Origin: a virus
Direction: 5' to 3' (one strand)
DNA length: 22,997 nucleotides
Virus record (IMG/VR): IMGVR_UViG_3300020578_000452
Location: 1-22,997 of that record
Positions 1-7,724 of this stretch are shown in pieces. Numbering within the stretch: position 1 is the first letter of the stretch; each line of letters starts with the position of its first letter. Below the pieces are notes generated by a model, which saw nothing but the letters and a program-made list of their open reading frames with translations, had not been told where the DNA came from and did not search any database. A program made the translations under genes and the position numbers.

Positions 1-166
1 ACGCCTTCATGCTTGCTTCCTGCGTAACCACATCGCCAGTCTGATCTAGGTTGTCTAATGTTGCAAAACCTGAGACTGTTCTTTTTTCTCTGTTGACCTT
101 CGTGAACGGAACTGATAAATTAATAACGTTTCCGTTAGAAGACCAATGGGATTTTTCAATGGTCAT
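1..166 (-). CDS. Head maturation (prohead) protease, N-terminal part, runs off the left edge
   Basis: The first 55 codons are visible, from ATG at 166-164 to the window edge, with no stop. The protein starts MTIEKSHW and contains VNREKRTVSGFATLDN (about residues 24-39) followed by TGDVVTQEAS (about 43-52). The pattern of a basic turn, then VSGFAT-DN, then D-V--EAS is typical of the first beta strands of phage prohead serine proteases (HK97 or XkdF type), which cleave scaffold and capsid protein during head assembly. The catalytic Ser and His would lie beyond the edge and cannot be checked. A location just downstream of the portal gene is the usual place for this enzyme. No Shine-Dalgarno sequence precedes the ATG. 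Instead a TATAAT box ends 8 bases upstream, so the message is probably almost leaderless. The family is supported by short motifs and by context only. Confidence 0.75.
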   Translation of the reverse strand, partial: MTIEKSHWSSNGNVINLSVPFTKVNREKRTVSGFATLDNLDQTGDVVTQEASMKA

Positions 167-174
167 ATGTGTAT

Positions 175-203
175 ATTATAGGCTTTTATATATCTAAAGG
201 CAA
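175..203 (-). promoter_or_regulatory. Sigma70-type promoter for the protease gene (near-leaderless start)
   Basis: On the minus strand, TTGCCT (203-198) is followed after exactly 17 bases by a perfect TATAAT (180-175). With the usual 6-base gap, transcription would start near 168, two bases before the ATG at 166. The box lies between the portal stop codon and the protease start, so the head genes after the portal can be read independently of it. Confidence 0.65.
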
Positions 204-210
204 ATAACTA

Positions 211-230
211 GTTGAGTAGGACTACTCGAC
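211..230. other. Imperfect inverted repeat overlapping the end of the portal gene
   Basis: GTTGAGTAG (211-219) and CTACTCGAC (222-230) are reverse complements except for one position that can pair as G-U, separated by two bases. The element overlaps the portal stop codon (TAG, minus strand 224-222) and lies 8 bases upstream of the -35 box of the protease promoter. It lacks the T-run of a good intrinsic terminator. It could be a weak terminator, a processing hairpin or an operator. Confidence 0.4.
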
Positions 231-1802
231 TTGTCTGCCGTCACCCTTTGCATTTCTACCTTCCCCTGAATTATCTGGGGAATTTGCTTCACGCTCCTGA
301 TCCCTGGTTCTGCTATTTAAAGCTTCAGCTTTAATTTCGGCGGCCTTAGCAGCTAAATCTACTACCTCGTCTCCGCCTTCTCTTGGGACCATACCCTTTC
401 TAATTCTAATTTCATTAGGGGTAACTACTTGTAATCTTAAATATCTTTCATCAATTTTAGACTGAGTATCTTCATCGGTTAAACTTAATTCATTAAATTT
501 AAGAACTAGGGCATCAGTCATTTCTTGAATAATTTTATTTAATTTCTTTTCAAGAATATCTTGCGATGGACGGCATACCTGCTCCTTAAATGTCTTATCG
601 GCATCCCTAGCATTTGCCAAAGATATTCCAGTAGCCGTTCCAATTTTATTAATTGGAACTCTGTGTGCCATCAATATTTCATCTCTATTTGCTTGACGAT
701 AAACATTAAATGAAGACTCTTGTGCGCCCGCCTCAATTGGTTCCATCTTAAATTCTGTTTTAGAATCTGGAGAATCTGGTGGCAATGGAATATATAGAGA
801 TCTGTGGTTTTTGCCACGAAGCCCAACTTGGAAAAATTCTAGCAACTTACGCTCAGATTCAGGAGATAATTTTGCTCCCTTAACCGTAATAATGTAGCGA
901 GGGACTGCCTTGTTTTCAAAATAATCTAAGTTATATTTGCCAGCAAACTCATTTCCTGCCATAGCATTTTGTGCTGCAATAATATCTGGAATTCCATAAT
1001 AGTTATTCTTAGGTGTATATTTCTTCAAGTGAATAAGTTCATTAGGACGATCTGTTGCGCCTGCTATTGGATTAGGAGTTTCGGTGTCTCCAAAATTACG
1101 GAAGAATACAGCCTTACCGTATAACAACTGCACAAAACCGTCTCTAAGGCGCCTTACACGCATTGTCTTTGAAGGGATGTGTCCGATGTACCCTATCTTG
1201 CCAGAAGTCGTTCTACCGACCTCTAGATAGCCATTACCAGTGGCTTCTACGTCAGTGTAGAACTTAATAAGTGTTTCTTTAAATGTTTCCTCTTCATTGC
1301 AATCTTCTAGCCACTCATGTAAATCTTGTTTAATTCTATTTAATTTTCTGCGGGCTCTTTCTAATTGTTTTTCATCATTAATACCATCTAACATATCTGT
1401 AGTTTTTCTAGATTCAATAAAATCAAATCCAAGGCCTACAATATTAGAAACCTTAGCATTAATTGCTGCATAATTATATGGGGAAATTTCATATATTGTG
1501 GATAAATAATCTAAATTATATTCAGGCATTACAAGATCAAATAGGGCATATCCGCTAACTGCCTGCTGAGTTAATAATTGCTGGGTTCCAGTTCCTTCGG
1601 TCCCGACAAATTTCTTTTGTATATCTCTGCTTGCTTTTCTTCTTAATGCTGGACTAAGTCCAGATAATTTTAAAAGCTCTTCGCCTTCTAGGGAAAATGA
1701 ATCATTGTTTTTTTGAGTTATACTAGAATTAAATCTAATCCAGTCTGTGATATTTGATATTTCTACATCATTTGACAATGTGTCTTCTTCGTACTCAATC
1801 AT
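222..1802 (-). CDS. Phage portal protein
   Basis: This 526-residue protein forms the dodecameric portal ring at one vertex of the head, through which DNA is packaged and to which the tail attaches. It matches the PBSX-type portal family in length and motifs: ISPYNYAAINAKVSNIVGLGF (about 106-126), ATGNGYLEV (about 189-197), the YGIPDIIAAQNAM segment (about 272-284), YFENKAVPRYI (about 297-307), and the AHRVP...GISLANARDADKTFKEQV segment (about 380-410), all hallmarks of this family. The C-terminal 40 residues are polar and probably disordered. The start ATG at 1802 overlaps the stop of the preceding gene by 8 bases, which suggests translational coupling. The next gene is the prohead protease, as in most tailed phages. 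No terminase gene is found just upstream, which is unusual for a portal. Confidence 0.9.
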   Translation of the reverse strand: MIEYEEDTLSNDVEISNITDWIRFNSSITQKNNDSFSLEGEELLKLSGLSPALRRKASRDIQKKFVGTEGTGTQQLLTQQAVSGYALFDLVMPEYNLDYLSTIYEISPYNYAAINAKVSNIVGLGFDFIESRKTTDMLDGINDEKQLERARRKLNRIKQDLHEWLEDCNEEETFKETLIKFYTDVEATGNGYLEVGRTTSGKIGYIGHIPSKTMRVRRLRDGFVQLLYGKAVFFRNFGDTETPNPIAGATDRPNELIHLKKYTPKNNYYGIPDIIAAQNAMAGNEFAGKYNLDYFENKAVPRYIITVKGAKLSPESERKLLEFFQVGLRGKNHRSLYIPLPPDSPDSKTEFKMEPIEAGAQESSFNVYRQANRDEILMAHRVPINKIGTATGISLANARDADKTFKEQVCRPSQDILEKKLNKIIQEMTDALVLKFNELSLTDEDTQSKIDERYLRLQVVTPNEIRIRKGMVPREGGDEVVDLAAKAAEIKAEALNSRTRDQEREANSPDNSGEGRNAKGDGRQVE

Positions 1803-2142
1803 TTTGACCCTTCCTTAATTTAGCCGTTTCATCTTTATAAACACCTACATCTAATGGATCTGGTGTTAGGCCCCATCTTAGTCTCTGCTTTTGATACTCA
1901 AACTCTTCATCATCAATCTGCCTGCTTCCCTCAAGAAACTTTGGATTGCCTTCAGTAATTCCATATCCCCTTACTGCCTTGGCCAACAAATTGATTCTGT
2001 CTCTATTGTCTTTCATTGACGCTATTGAAAGGAAATTACCATCATCGTCGCCTATCCACCTGCCATCTGGCATTTCCCAGACGTACACGCCCAGCCTGGT
2101 TTCATTTTCTTTAACCTTTGCATTGATCTTTTTAATTTCCAT
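1795..2142 (-). CDS. Small phage protein of unknown function, upstream of the portal
   Basis: This is a 115-residue soluble protein with no membrane segment or signal peptide. The first half looks like a small beta fold (GVYVWEMPDGRWIGDDDGNFLSI has the look of a WD-like beta hairpin). The second half is charged and likely helical (IDDEEFEYQKQRLRWGL, then DETAKLRKGQND). I do not recognise the family. Its 8-base overlap with the portal gene suggests that the two are made together, so a role in head assembly or packaging is plausible but not shown. No Shine-Dalgarno sequence precedes the ATG at 2142. A promoter whose start site falls two bases upstream supports this start codon and near-leaderless translation. 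It begins the portal transcription unit. Confidence 0.75.
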   Translation of the reverse strand: MEIKKINAKVKENETRLGVYVWEMPDGRWIGDDDGNFLSIASMKDNRDRINLLAKAVRGYGITEGNPKFLEGSRQIDDEEFEYQKQRLRWGLTPDPLDVGVYKDETAKLRKGQND

Positions 2143-2150
2143 AGGTAATC

Positions 2151-2179
2151 ATTTTACCACTTTCGGTGCCTCAAGTCCA
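2151..2179 (-). promoter_or_regulatory. Extended -10 promoter for the portal unit (near-leaderless)
   Basis: On the minus strand, TGGACT (2179-2174, four of six consensus bases) is followed after 17 bases by TAAAAT (2156-2151), preceded by TGG as in extended -10 promoters. The predicted start site is near 2144, two bases before the ATG at 2142. It sits in the short gap after the LamG gene and suggests that portal expression does not depend only on read-through. Confidence 0.65.
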
Positions 2180-2205
2180 GCTTTTTGTCAATTAAAATGA
2201 CAAAA

Positions 2206-3963
2206 CTATATATTATTTAACAGAACCCTGTCTCTAGAATATGTCTTGACTGCTTCTTCTGTGATCTGAATGACAGAATCACTAGCCTCAATAATATCTT
2301 TTCCAATATACAGGTTATAGTGTTTCAAGTGGTCTACTGACTCTAAATCATATATAGCTATATTTTGATAGGTATTATTATCTAGTACTCCTGATCTGTT
2401 CCCGCCATCCTGTTTCCCGTTTATCCAAATCTGGCCTGTCATTTCAGATGACGATTTTATAAGAATATAGTTAGGCTCATCAACATATAAATAGTTAGAG
2501 ATATTATTTTGAGAAGTTATATCTTGACCATTAACATACAAATTTGAGATATTTGTCTTTGTTATTGTGCCATTGGTGGCCCAATACAAAGATGACTCTA
2601 CCCCGTCTGTTTTATTGTAGAACAAATATCCAGAAGATAATGATTTTGGACAAAATATCATCTCAAGATAATTTATGTCTTTTAATGTATTTATATAAAA
2701 GACTGAATTATCAGGAGTAATTCCATTATCCTTTTCTCTTAATAATATATTTGAATTTGTGTTGGATATAGATATTTCCCATGAGTCTCCTAAATTTGGT
2801 TGCTCAACAGAAATTATACTGCCGCCGCCATGGGCTAAAAGCTTTTTCTCATCATAAAAATGTATTTTTATATAATACAATTCTGGAACATATTTTTCAG
2901 AATCATCAGATTCAAATGTTACTTTTATTGCTATAACTTTTTTATTTAAAAAATCAGAACCCTGGCTAAATCCAGGAAGAGCCTTACCGTTTTCACACTC
3001 TTGCCAAGTAGACTGATTATCTGTAGAAATATAAACTGACACTCCGTCACTAGCCAGTATTTCCAATTTGGAGGAAACAAAATTTTTCCAGTGTGGTAAG
3101 CTAATTACTTTTATAAATTCTCCATAACTTGAAGACGGGGAAAGATATAGGCTATTAGTATATTCTCTGTACAATATATTATCGTCTACGTGATATTGCC
3201 AATCTAACAGTGCTGGAAAAGACACGGTTGTGTTTATGTTCTGATACATTTCAGAAGCTTTAAAAATTTCTCCAGAGTCTGGCAAAACAATGTTTGACTC
3301 TGTGTTAGAAATAAAATTATTATAATGGTTTAGAATTTGATTAGGAGACAGGGAATATCTATAAATTGCTGGAGCATCTACAATAAAATATTTGTTTATA
3401 GGTGCTGGACCACAATTAAAAGACAAAGATTCGTTGGTAAAATTTATTTTTGATATTGATTTATTAGCAACTAAATTTCCGTTTAAATATAATGACATTG
3501 ATTTAACTGAGTATATAGCTACAACATGTAAAGACCTACTAGGATTTGGAACCGAATATTCAATCTGTTCTTGCTCTAATTTAAACACTATATTGCCATT
3601 ATCCCAATACACTCCTATTCCAGATGAGTCTGCTAATATTGGAGTTAATGTTGTTAAACTTTTAGGATGAAACCATATTTCAAGAGAGAAATCATTGTCA
3701 GAAGTTTTACCTGTTCCAAATCCTCCTACGCCATTCAGGCCACTAAAATCTTTAGTTATTGAAAATTCTAAATAATTTGTATTAGTTATTTTCGTAGCAC
3801 TAGATCCTCCAGAAACTATTGGAATTGAAGTATTTAATATATTGCCAACATAGCTTCCATTGTTGCCGCATCCAGAACTATCATATGCGACTGACCCAAC
3901 AACCTCATCAAGTTTCCAGAAACCTAGTGGGAGGTCTTTTAATACGTTATGATAATATGACAT
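2206..3963 (-). CDS. Two-domain LamG (concanavalin A-like) tail or virion protein
   Basis: This 585-residue protein has two laminin-G/concanavalin A-like jellyroll domains, a fold used to bind sugars. The first spans about residues 8-215: it opens with GFWKLDEVVGSVAYDSSGCGNNGSY, a hallmark of LamG modules, and continues with DNDFSLEIWFHPKS, SLYLNGNLV and IDEPAIYRYSL-like strands. The second (about 375-575) has DINYLEMIFCPKSL, YLVKSS-like strands, GQIWINGKQ and a terminal IAIYDLES-HLKHYNLYIGKD stretch. The middle (about 235-370) is another beta-rich segment. Such proteins are often annotated as minor tail or adhesion proteins in phages of Gram-positive bacteria, so host-surface binding is inferred. 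It has its own TGATATAAT promoter placed for a leaderless transcript, and no Shine-Dalgarno sequence. It separates the oxygenase operon from the portal unit. Confidence 0.8.
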   Translation of the reverse strand: MSYYHNVLKDLPLGFWKLDEVVGSVAYDSSGCGNNGSYVGNILNTSIPIVSGGSSATKITNTNYLEFSITKDFSGLNGVGGFGTGKTSDNDFSLEIWFHPKSLTTLTPILADSSGIGVYWDNGNIVFKLEQEQIEYSVPNPSRSLHVVAIYSVKSMSLYLNGNLVANKSISKINFTNESLSFNCGPAPINKYFIVDAPAIYRYSLSPNQILNHYNNFISNTESNIVLPDSGEIFKASEMYQNINTTVSFPALLDWQYHVDDNILYREYTNSLYLSPSSSYGEFIKVISLPHWKNFVSSKLEILASDGVSVYISTDNQSTWQECENGKALPGFSQGSDFLNKKVIAIKVTFESDDSEKYVPELYYIKIHFYDEKKLLAHGGGSIISVEQPNLGDSWEISISNTNSNILLREKDNGITPDNSVFYINTLKDINYLEMIFCPKSLSSGYLFYNKTDGVESSLYWATNGTITKTNISNLYVNGQDITSQNNISNYLYVDEPNYILIKSSSEMTGQIWINGKQDGGNRSGVLDNNTYQNIAIYDLESVDHLKHYNLYIGKDIIEASDSVIQITEEAVKTYSRDRVLLNNI

Positions 3964-3969
3964 TTTTAT

Positions 3970-3978
3970 ATTATATCA
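3970..3978 (-). promoter_or_regulatory. Extended -10 promoter giving a leaderless LamG transcript
   Basis: The minus strand reads TGA-TATAAT (3978-3970), a perfect -10 box with the TGN extension. Counting six bases from its end, the predicted first transcribed base is 3963, which is the A of the LamG start codon. The bases between are AT-only and contain no ribosome binding site. No good -35 box is present 17 bases upstream, as is common for extended -10 promoters. Confidence 0.65.
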
Positions 3979-3987
3979 GTATAGCTT

Positions 3988-4539
3988 TTATACCCAGTAT
4001 CCCTTTGCTATATACCTTGAGTTGTTTGTTGCTGGATTATGTTCTATTTTAAATGTAGAAGGAGAGATTATAATGCTGCCTGCCTCTGGTTTAAATGCAG
4101 GCCTACCAGATACAGTTACCTCTCCGCCATCAAATGAATTATTAATATATAGTCTTGCAGTATACCTACCATGTGATGTAAAAACATCATCAGTATTATT
4201 TTCATTAAACTTTTGAATAGAATATGTTGTTTCTAGGTTAACATCATCTTCAATGTTATTAAATATCTTATATTGTCCAAAACAATAGTGGAAAGTGGCT
4301 TTTAAATTATTTATTAAAAACAAAGCTCTTCCATCTATTGGTTTTTCTTTATCACTAAAATCTGAGGAAAAGATTTTTTCATATCCCCATTCTCTATCTT
4401 GCCAGCTACTAATTAAATTATCTTTAGATGGTTGAGATTCCGTCTCTTCAATAAATTGTATATAATTACCTATTTCTTGAAGACAATAAGTAAAATAAAA
4501 AACTTTTGGAGAAAGTTCTTGAAAAACATACATTGCCAT
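3988..4539 (-). CDS. Degenerate 2OG-Fe(II) oxygenase-like protein
   Basis: This 183-residue protein is the last and shortest member of the oxygenase array. Its C-terminal half aligns with its neighbours: YTARLYINNSFDGGEVTV matches their Y-L-ND-DYEGGEL-F strand, FKPEAGSIIISPS matches IKPEAGSIVIFPS, and EHNPATNNSRYIAKGYW matches the distal H...(K/R)Y...FW segment. The first iron site is not intact. At the spacing where the paralogues have His-x-Asp there is Asn115-Thr-Asp117, and the only nearby His (123) is too close to the GGE strand. Distal His167 remains, and Arg175 is at +8 instead of +10. It is therefore probably catalytically dead or altered, perhaps a scaffold or regulatory partner. The start at 4539 has only a weak GA-rich binding site. 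It lies 12 bases after the previous gene. Confidence 0.7.
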   Translation of the reverse strand: MAMYVFQELSPKVFYFTYCLQEIGNYIQFIEETESQPSKDNLISSWQDREWGYEKIFSSDFSDKEKPIDGRALFLINNLKATFHYCFGQYKIFNNIEDDVNLETTYSIQKFNENNTDDVFTSHGRYTARLYINNSFDGGEVTVSGRPAFKPEAGSIIISPSTFKIEHNPATNNSRYIAKGYWV

Positions 4540-4551
4540 GATTTTATCTTT

Positions 4552-5268
4552 CTAGGCTGGAACAAAAACGCCGTCTACGAATTGTCCTTTGTTTAACCAA
4601 AATGATGGAACCATATATTTATTTCCGCTTTTTATTAAATGAGCTGTATGGCTATATGGATCTACTGATGGAAATATAATTACGCTACCAGCTTCTGGTT
4701 TAACGTGAAACATTATTCTATTATGATTTAGCGGACTATTAAAATCTTCAGCTGCGGCATCGTCTGTAGAAGTAAGAACTCCATCTTTAACATTAAAAGA
4801 AAGTTCTCCCCCCTCATAGTCGTCGTTTAGATACATTACCAAAGAATATCTTAATCTCTTATCTCCTTCTTGCTGATCAAAATGAGACCCCATAAAGGTT
4901 CCTGGCATATACTTTTTAATCGCAGTATCTGTCATCAATATTATTTTAGCATCATCATTTACCTTCTGTGCGTAATCTTCGCAAACTGCCTTCATGCCGT
5001 CAAAAATTTGACTATATATATACTTGGCCTCATCAAGAACATCGTCTTTACATTCTTTTAATACCTGCTCGATGGACAAACATTTAATTCTTTTATGTTC
5101 TCCATAGACATACATTTCTCCACTACATGCTGACCACTCTTCCCATTTAGTAATAAAGTCTGAAAAGTTGTCTGCTTGAGTAGATTCAATTAAATTAATT
5201 AATTTTTTTGGATCCTCAATTACGTTTTTATAATAATAAACATTGTCAAAAAGTTTTTCTGCTATCAT
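4552..5268 (-). CDS. 2OG-Fe(II) oxygenase, prolyl 4-hydroxylase-like
   Basis: This 238-residue protein fits a non-haem iron dioxygenase that uses 2-oxoglutarate and O2 to hydroxylate a substrate, with prolyl 4-hydroxylase as the closest functional class. The double-stranded beta-helix core carries iron ligands His129-x-Asp131 (SHFDQQEGD) and His207 (YSHTAH), plus Lys217 ten residues later for the 2-oxoglutarate carboxylate. The signature YLNDDYEGGELSF (about 146-158) and KPEAGSVIIFPS (about 190-201) complete the core. It is clearly the closest relative of the 269-residue oxygenase just upstream; both have the HxDxQEGD and SHTAHL-KSG-KYM segments. A strong GGAGG site precedes the ATG. The 27-base gap before it contains a possible TGATATACT promoter. 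The substrate is unknown; peptidyl proline of the nearby fibre is one candidate. Confidence 0.88.
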   Translation of the reverse strand: MIAEKLFDNVYYYKNVIEDPKKLINLIESTQADNFSDFITKWEEWSACSGEMYVYGEHKRIKCLSIEQVLKECKDDVLDEAKYIYSQIFDGMKAVCEDYAQKVNDDAKIILMTDTAIKKYMPGTFMGSHFDQQEGDKRLRYSLVMYLNDDYEGGELSFNVKDGVLTSTDDAAAEDFNSPLNHNRIMFHVKPEAGSVIIFPSVDPYSHTAHLIKSGNKYMVPSFWLNKGQFVDGVFVPA

Positions 5269-5284
5269 TTTAACCTCCGAAAAT

Positions 5285-5293
5285 AGTATATCA
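5285..5293 (-). promoter_or_regulatory. Possible internal extended -10 promoter in the oxygenase operon
   Basis: The minus strand reads TGA-TATACT (5293-5285), five of six -10 consensus bases with the TGN extension. It lies in one of the few gaps of this operon, with a predicted start near 5278 and a GGAGG site following. There is no recognisable -35 box, so the call rests on the extended -10 alone. Confidence 0.4.
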
Positions 5294-5295
5294 TA

Positions 5296-6105
5296 TTAAT
5301 TAAATAAATCCTCTTTATCTGGATAAACAAAGGTTGGTTCCCATTCTGGATCCTGTTTAAATAACACATCTTCTCCGCTTGGATCTATCCAAAACATTGG
5401 GAGCATATACTTCCATCCAGATTTAACTAAATGTGCAGTATGACTAAATGGAGCAGGTGAAGGAAAAATTACAATGCTTCCTGCCTCTGGTTTAATGTAA
5501 AAGTCATATCTTCCTTCGTTTTCTGGGTCAAGTAGGTCATCTTTTAACGCATTTTCAGTTCCAGTTATTACACCATCCCTAATGCTAAAAGAAAGTTCTC
5601 CACCTTCATAATCATCGTTTGGCCAAACAACTAATGAATACAAAAGTCTTGTATCGCCTTCTTGCGAATCATGGTGAACGCCCATATAATTTCCAGCACG
5701 GTATCTGTGAACCCCAAATTGTTCTAAAAGTATAAGTTCTTTTTCAATGCCTTGTTCTTTTTTGTAATCTTCACACACTAACCTTATTGCATTAAAAAGT
5801 GGATCTCTAATTTTCGCAAACATTTCTTTTGTTTCTTCAGAAACTTCTTTGTCAATATTATAAACATTATTTAAAAGACATAATTTTTTATAACCATAAA
5901 TGTATGGGTGCCCCATTGATCTATTTTCATCTACATCCCATCTATTCCAGGGAGTAAGAATTGGGTAGATATCTGGATAATTTTCAGAATCATTTACTAA
6001 ATCTAGCCACTCTTTTATATTAGGAATTGCATTTCTGTAATAATAAACTTGAGGATGTAGTTCTTCACGAATCATTCCGTTTTCTAAAACTGTTGTTTTT
6101 TTCAT
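5296..6105 (-). CDS. 2OG-Fe(II) oxygenase, prolyl 4-hydroxylase-like
   Basis: This 269-residue protein is a complete member of the prolyl 4-hydroxylase-like dioxygenases. Iron ligands are His144-x-Asp146 (VHHDSQEGD) and His222 (FSHTAH). Lys232, at +10 from the distal His, is placed to bind 2-oxoglutarate. The core strands are LVVWPNDDYEGGELSF (about 158-173) and IKPEAGSIVIFPS (about 204-216). The N-terminal 130 residues are helical with a YYYRNAI segment that recurs in its sister gene at 4552-5268, so the pair looks like a duplication. The ATG at 6105 follows the stop of the previous gene directly and has a GGAGG site inside that gene's end. All catalytic residues are present, so it should be active. 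The protein substrate cannot be read from the sequence. Confidence 0.88.
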   Translation of the reverse strand: MKKTTVLENGMIREELHPQVYYYRNAIPNIKEWLDLVNDSENYPDIYPILTPWNRWDVDENRSMGHPYIYGYKKLCLLNNVYNIDKEVSEETKEMFAKIRDPLFNAIRLVCEDYKKEQGIEKELILLEQFGVHRYRAGNYMGVHHDSQEGDTRLLYSLVVWPNDDYEGGELSFSIRDGVITGTENALKDDLLDPENEGRYDFYIKPEAGSIVIFPSPAPFSHTAHLVKSGWKYMLPMFWIDPSGEDVLFKQDPEWEPTFVYPDKEDLFN

Positions 6106-6867
6106 TTAATTTAGTCCTCCAGTTTTTAAAGCTACATCTTTTTTAGCAGTTTGATCTGGACCTGGCTGCATTCTTTCTCCACGTTCTTTCATTTCAGCCC
6201 ATTTTTCTGCATCCTCAGCTTGTCTTTTTCTTTGCTCAGCAATATCTTCTTCCCACAGTGCTCTTTTTTCTTCGCTATAATCTGCCTCTTCATTATCCCA
6301 AAAAGATCCTATAGTCCATCTTTCTCCGCTAATTATCATTTGAACTTCATGAATATTATGATGTCCTCCATTAAACGCTACCAACATTCCTGTTTTAGGT
6401 TGTATTGTAATATCATGGTCTCTAAAATTTAATGCCCCGCCTTCAAAATTATCATTTAAATAAAGAAATGCTGCCCATTTACTTCTTTCAAAAGAATTAT
6501 ATTCTTCTGAGTCAATTGCAGTATTGTCGGAATGGTATCCAGCGTATGCGCCTTCTACCCACTTTTGACAATGATAACTTACAAGCTTTACGGGTTTTCC
6601 TCTACAAATAGCGGTGGCTTCTTGAATTTTATCTTGAAGGGTTGTAAAAAAATCTGGTGGTAAATCAAATTTATCTTTATCCTCATCATCTGGTAAATTT
6701 GATGCAAACGAGTCGTAAAAAGAAATCGGCGCCCACAATAAACTTCCTTTTTCTGCAGAGTGCTCCCAATATTTTAAAACTTTATCGCATTCTTCTTTTG
6801 TAAGAAAATCTTCAAATATTAAAACATCTTCTTTAATTTTAGTTTGATTATTTAAATTATATGTCAT
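6106..6867 (-). CDS. 2OG-Fe(II) oxygenase, prolyl 4-hydroxylase-like, with charged C-terminal tail
   Basis: This 253-residue protein has iron ligands His112-x-Asp114 (YHSDN) and His173 (NIHEV), with Arg183 at +10 as the 2-oxoglutarate anchor instead of Lys. FLYLNDNFEGGALNF (about 134-148) and IQPKTGMLVAFNGG (about 155-168) form the beta-helix core. The N-terminal IKEDVLIFEDFLTKEECDKV is the typical opening of prolyl 4-hydroxylase domains. Unlike its neighbours, it carries an extra C-terminal segment (about 195-235) rich in Glu, Lys, Arg and Ala, probably a single helix or coiled coil that could mediate partner binding. The start ATG overlaps the stop of the preceding gene as ATGA (6867-6864), which indicates translational coupling. 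It is likely active on an unknown protein or small-molecule substrate. Confidence 0.87.
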   Translation of the reverse strand: MTYNLNNQTKIKEDVLIFEDFLTKEECDKVLKYWEHSAEKGSLLWAPISFYDSFASNLPDDEDKDKFDLPPDFFTTLQDKIQEATAICRGKPVKLVSYHCQKWVEGAYAGYHSDNTAIDSEEYNSFERSKWAAFLYLNDNFEGGALNFRDHDITIQPKTGMLVAFNGGHHNIHEVQMIISGERWTIGSFWDNEEADYSEEKRALWEEDIAEQRKRQAEDAEKWAEMKERGERMQPGPDQTAKKDVALKTGGLN

Positions 6868-7724
6868 TTTATTCTCTCCGCATTTTTATATATGTAATCA
6901 TAATCTAGGGTTTGGTATTTACCCTCTTTTCGTTCTTGTTTTGTTCTTTCTGACTCCATCTGTTGCCAAACGTCTTTACCATAAATAGACTCTTGATCTA
7001 ACCATTCTTTTGAACCTAAGTAATATCTTTGCCAGTGGTTTCTAATAAAATATTTTGGATTACCATAAACTTTTTTAACGCCATGTCTATATAATTCTCC
7101 TGGCTCTGAAAGATAGTTTGGATCACCAGCTGGAAAGACTAAAACATCTCCAGCTTTTGGTTTATAATAAAATAATTTATTGTCTCCTACCAAAAACTCT
7201 AGGCCTCCACCTTCGTAGTTATCGTTTAAATACATGGTACAGGTTACTGTAAATTTATATCCTCTGTGATTTTCATATTCCTGTTGATAATCTGTATGCA
7301 TATGCATTGCTAAATCAACGTTATTATCATCAATGCCGCCCTCTACTTCATACTTACAAATAGAAGGACCCATTAATTGCCAAAGATTCATCTGTTTGTC
7401 TTCAACTGAATCATGAACAATTTTGTCTTTTTCTATTGGCACATTATGTATTTCTGAATAATGTTGTGTTGTTAAATAAAAAACTTCTCTAACGTCATCC
7501 CACATTTCTTTTTCTTGCTTATTTCTTTCACTATCAGTTCCTCTATCAAAATTTAACATGTTTGTTTCTTTTCCAAAAGTGTACCATCCTTTCCAATCTC
7601 CTAGGATAGACCCTTCTGGATTTTGTTCTGATTCAATAATAACTTTTTTTAAAAGATTAAGATCTTTAAATGGATTCTTGTAAACAAAAATTTTTGGATA
7701 TATTTCTTCAAACTTTAGCGTCAT
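6864..7724 (-). CDS. 2OG-Fe(II) oxygenase, prolyl 4-hydroxylase-like
   Basis: Starting at ATG 7724, the protein has 286 residues. This start is preferred over an upstream in-frame ATG at 7820 because it forms an ATGA overlap with the previous stop (7724-7721), and because the protein then begins MTLKFEEIYPKIFVYKN, matching the starts of its paralogues. Iron ligands are His143-x-Asp145 (HMHTDYQ) and His214 (YRHGVKKV), with Lys224 at +10 for 2-oxoglutarate. MYLNDNYEGGGLEF (about 164-177) and YKPKAGDVLVFPAGD (about 187-201) form the core. Inserts before HxD and between the core and the distal His make it the longest member of the array. The C-terminal 50 residues are charged and helical. It belongs to the coupled oxygenase operon and appears catalytically intact. 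Confidence 0.87.
   Translation of the reverse strand: MTLKFEEIYPKIFVYKNPFKDLNLLKKVIIESEQNPEGSILGDWKGWYTFGKETNMLNFDRGTDSERNKQEKEMWDDVREVFYLTTQHYSEIHNVPIEKDKIVHDSVEDKQMNLWQLMGPSICKYEVEGGIDDNNVDLAMHMHTDYQQEYENHRGYKFTVTCTMYLNDNYEGGGLEFLVGDNKLFYYKPKAGDVLVFPAGDPNYLSEPGELYRHGVKKVYGNPKYFIRNHWQRYYLGSKEWLDQESIYGKDVWQQMESERTKQERKEGKYQTLDYDYIYKNAERIK

Noticed and set aside
3392-4216. Plus-strand open frames opposite the LamG and degenerate oxygenase genes
   Set aside because: Short, low-complexity frames on the strand opposite clear genes, with no promoter or binding site.
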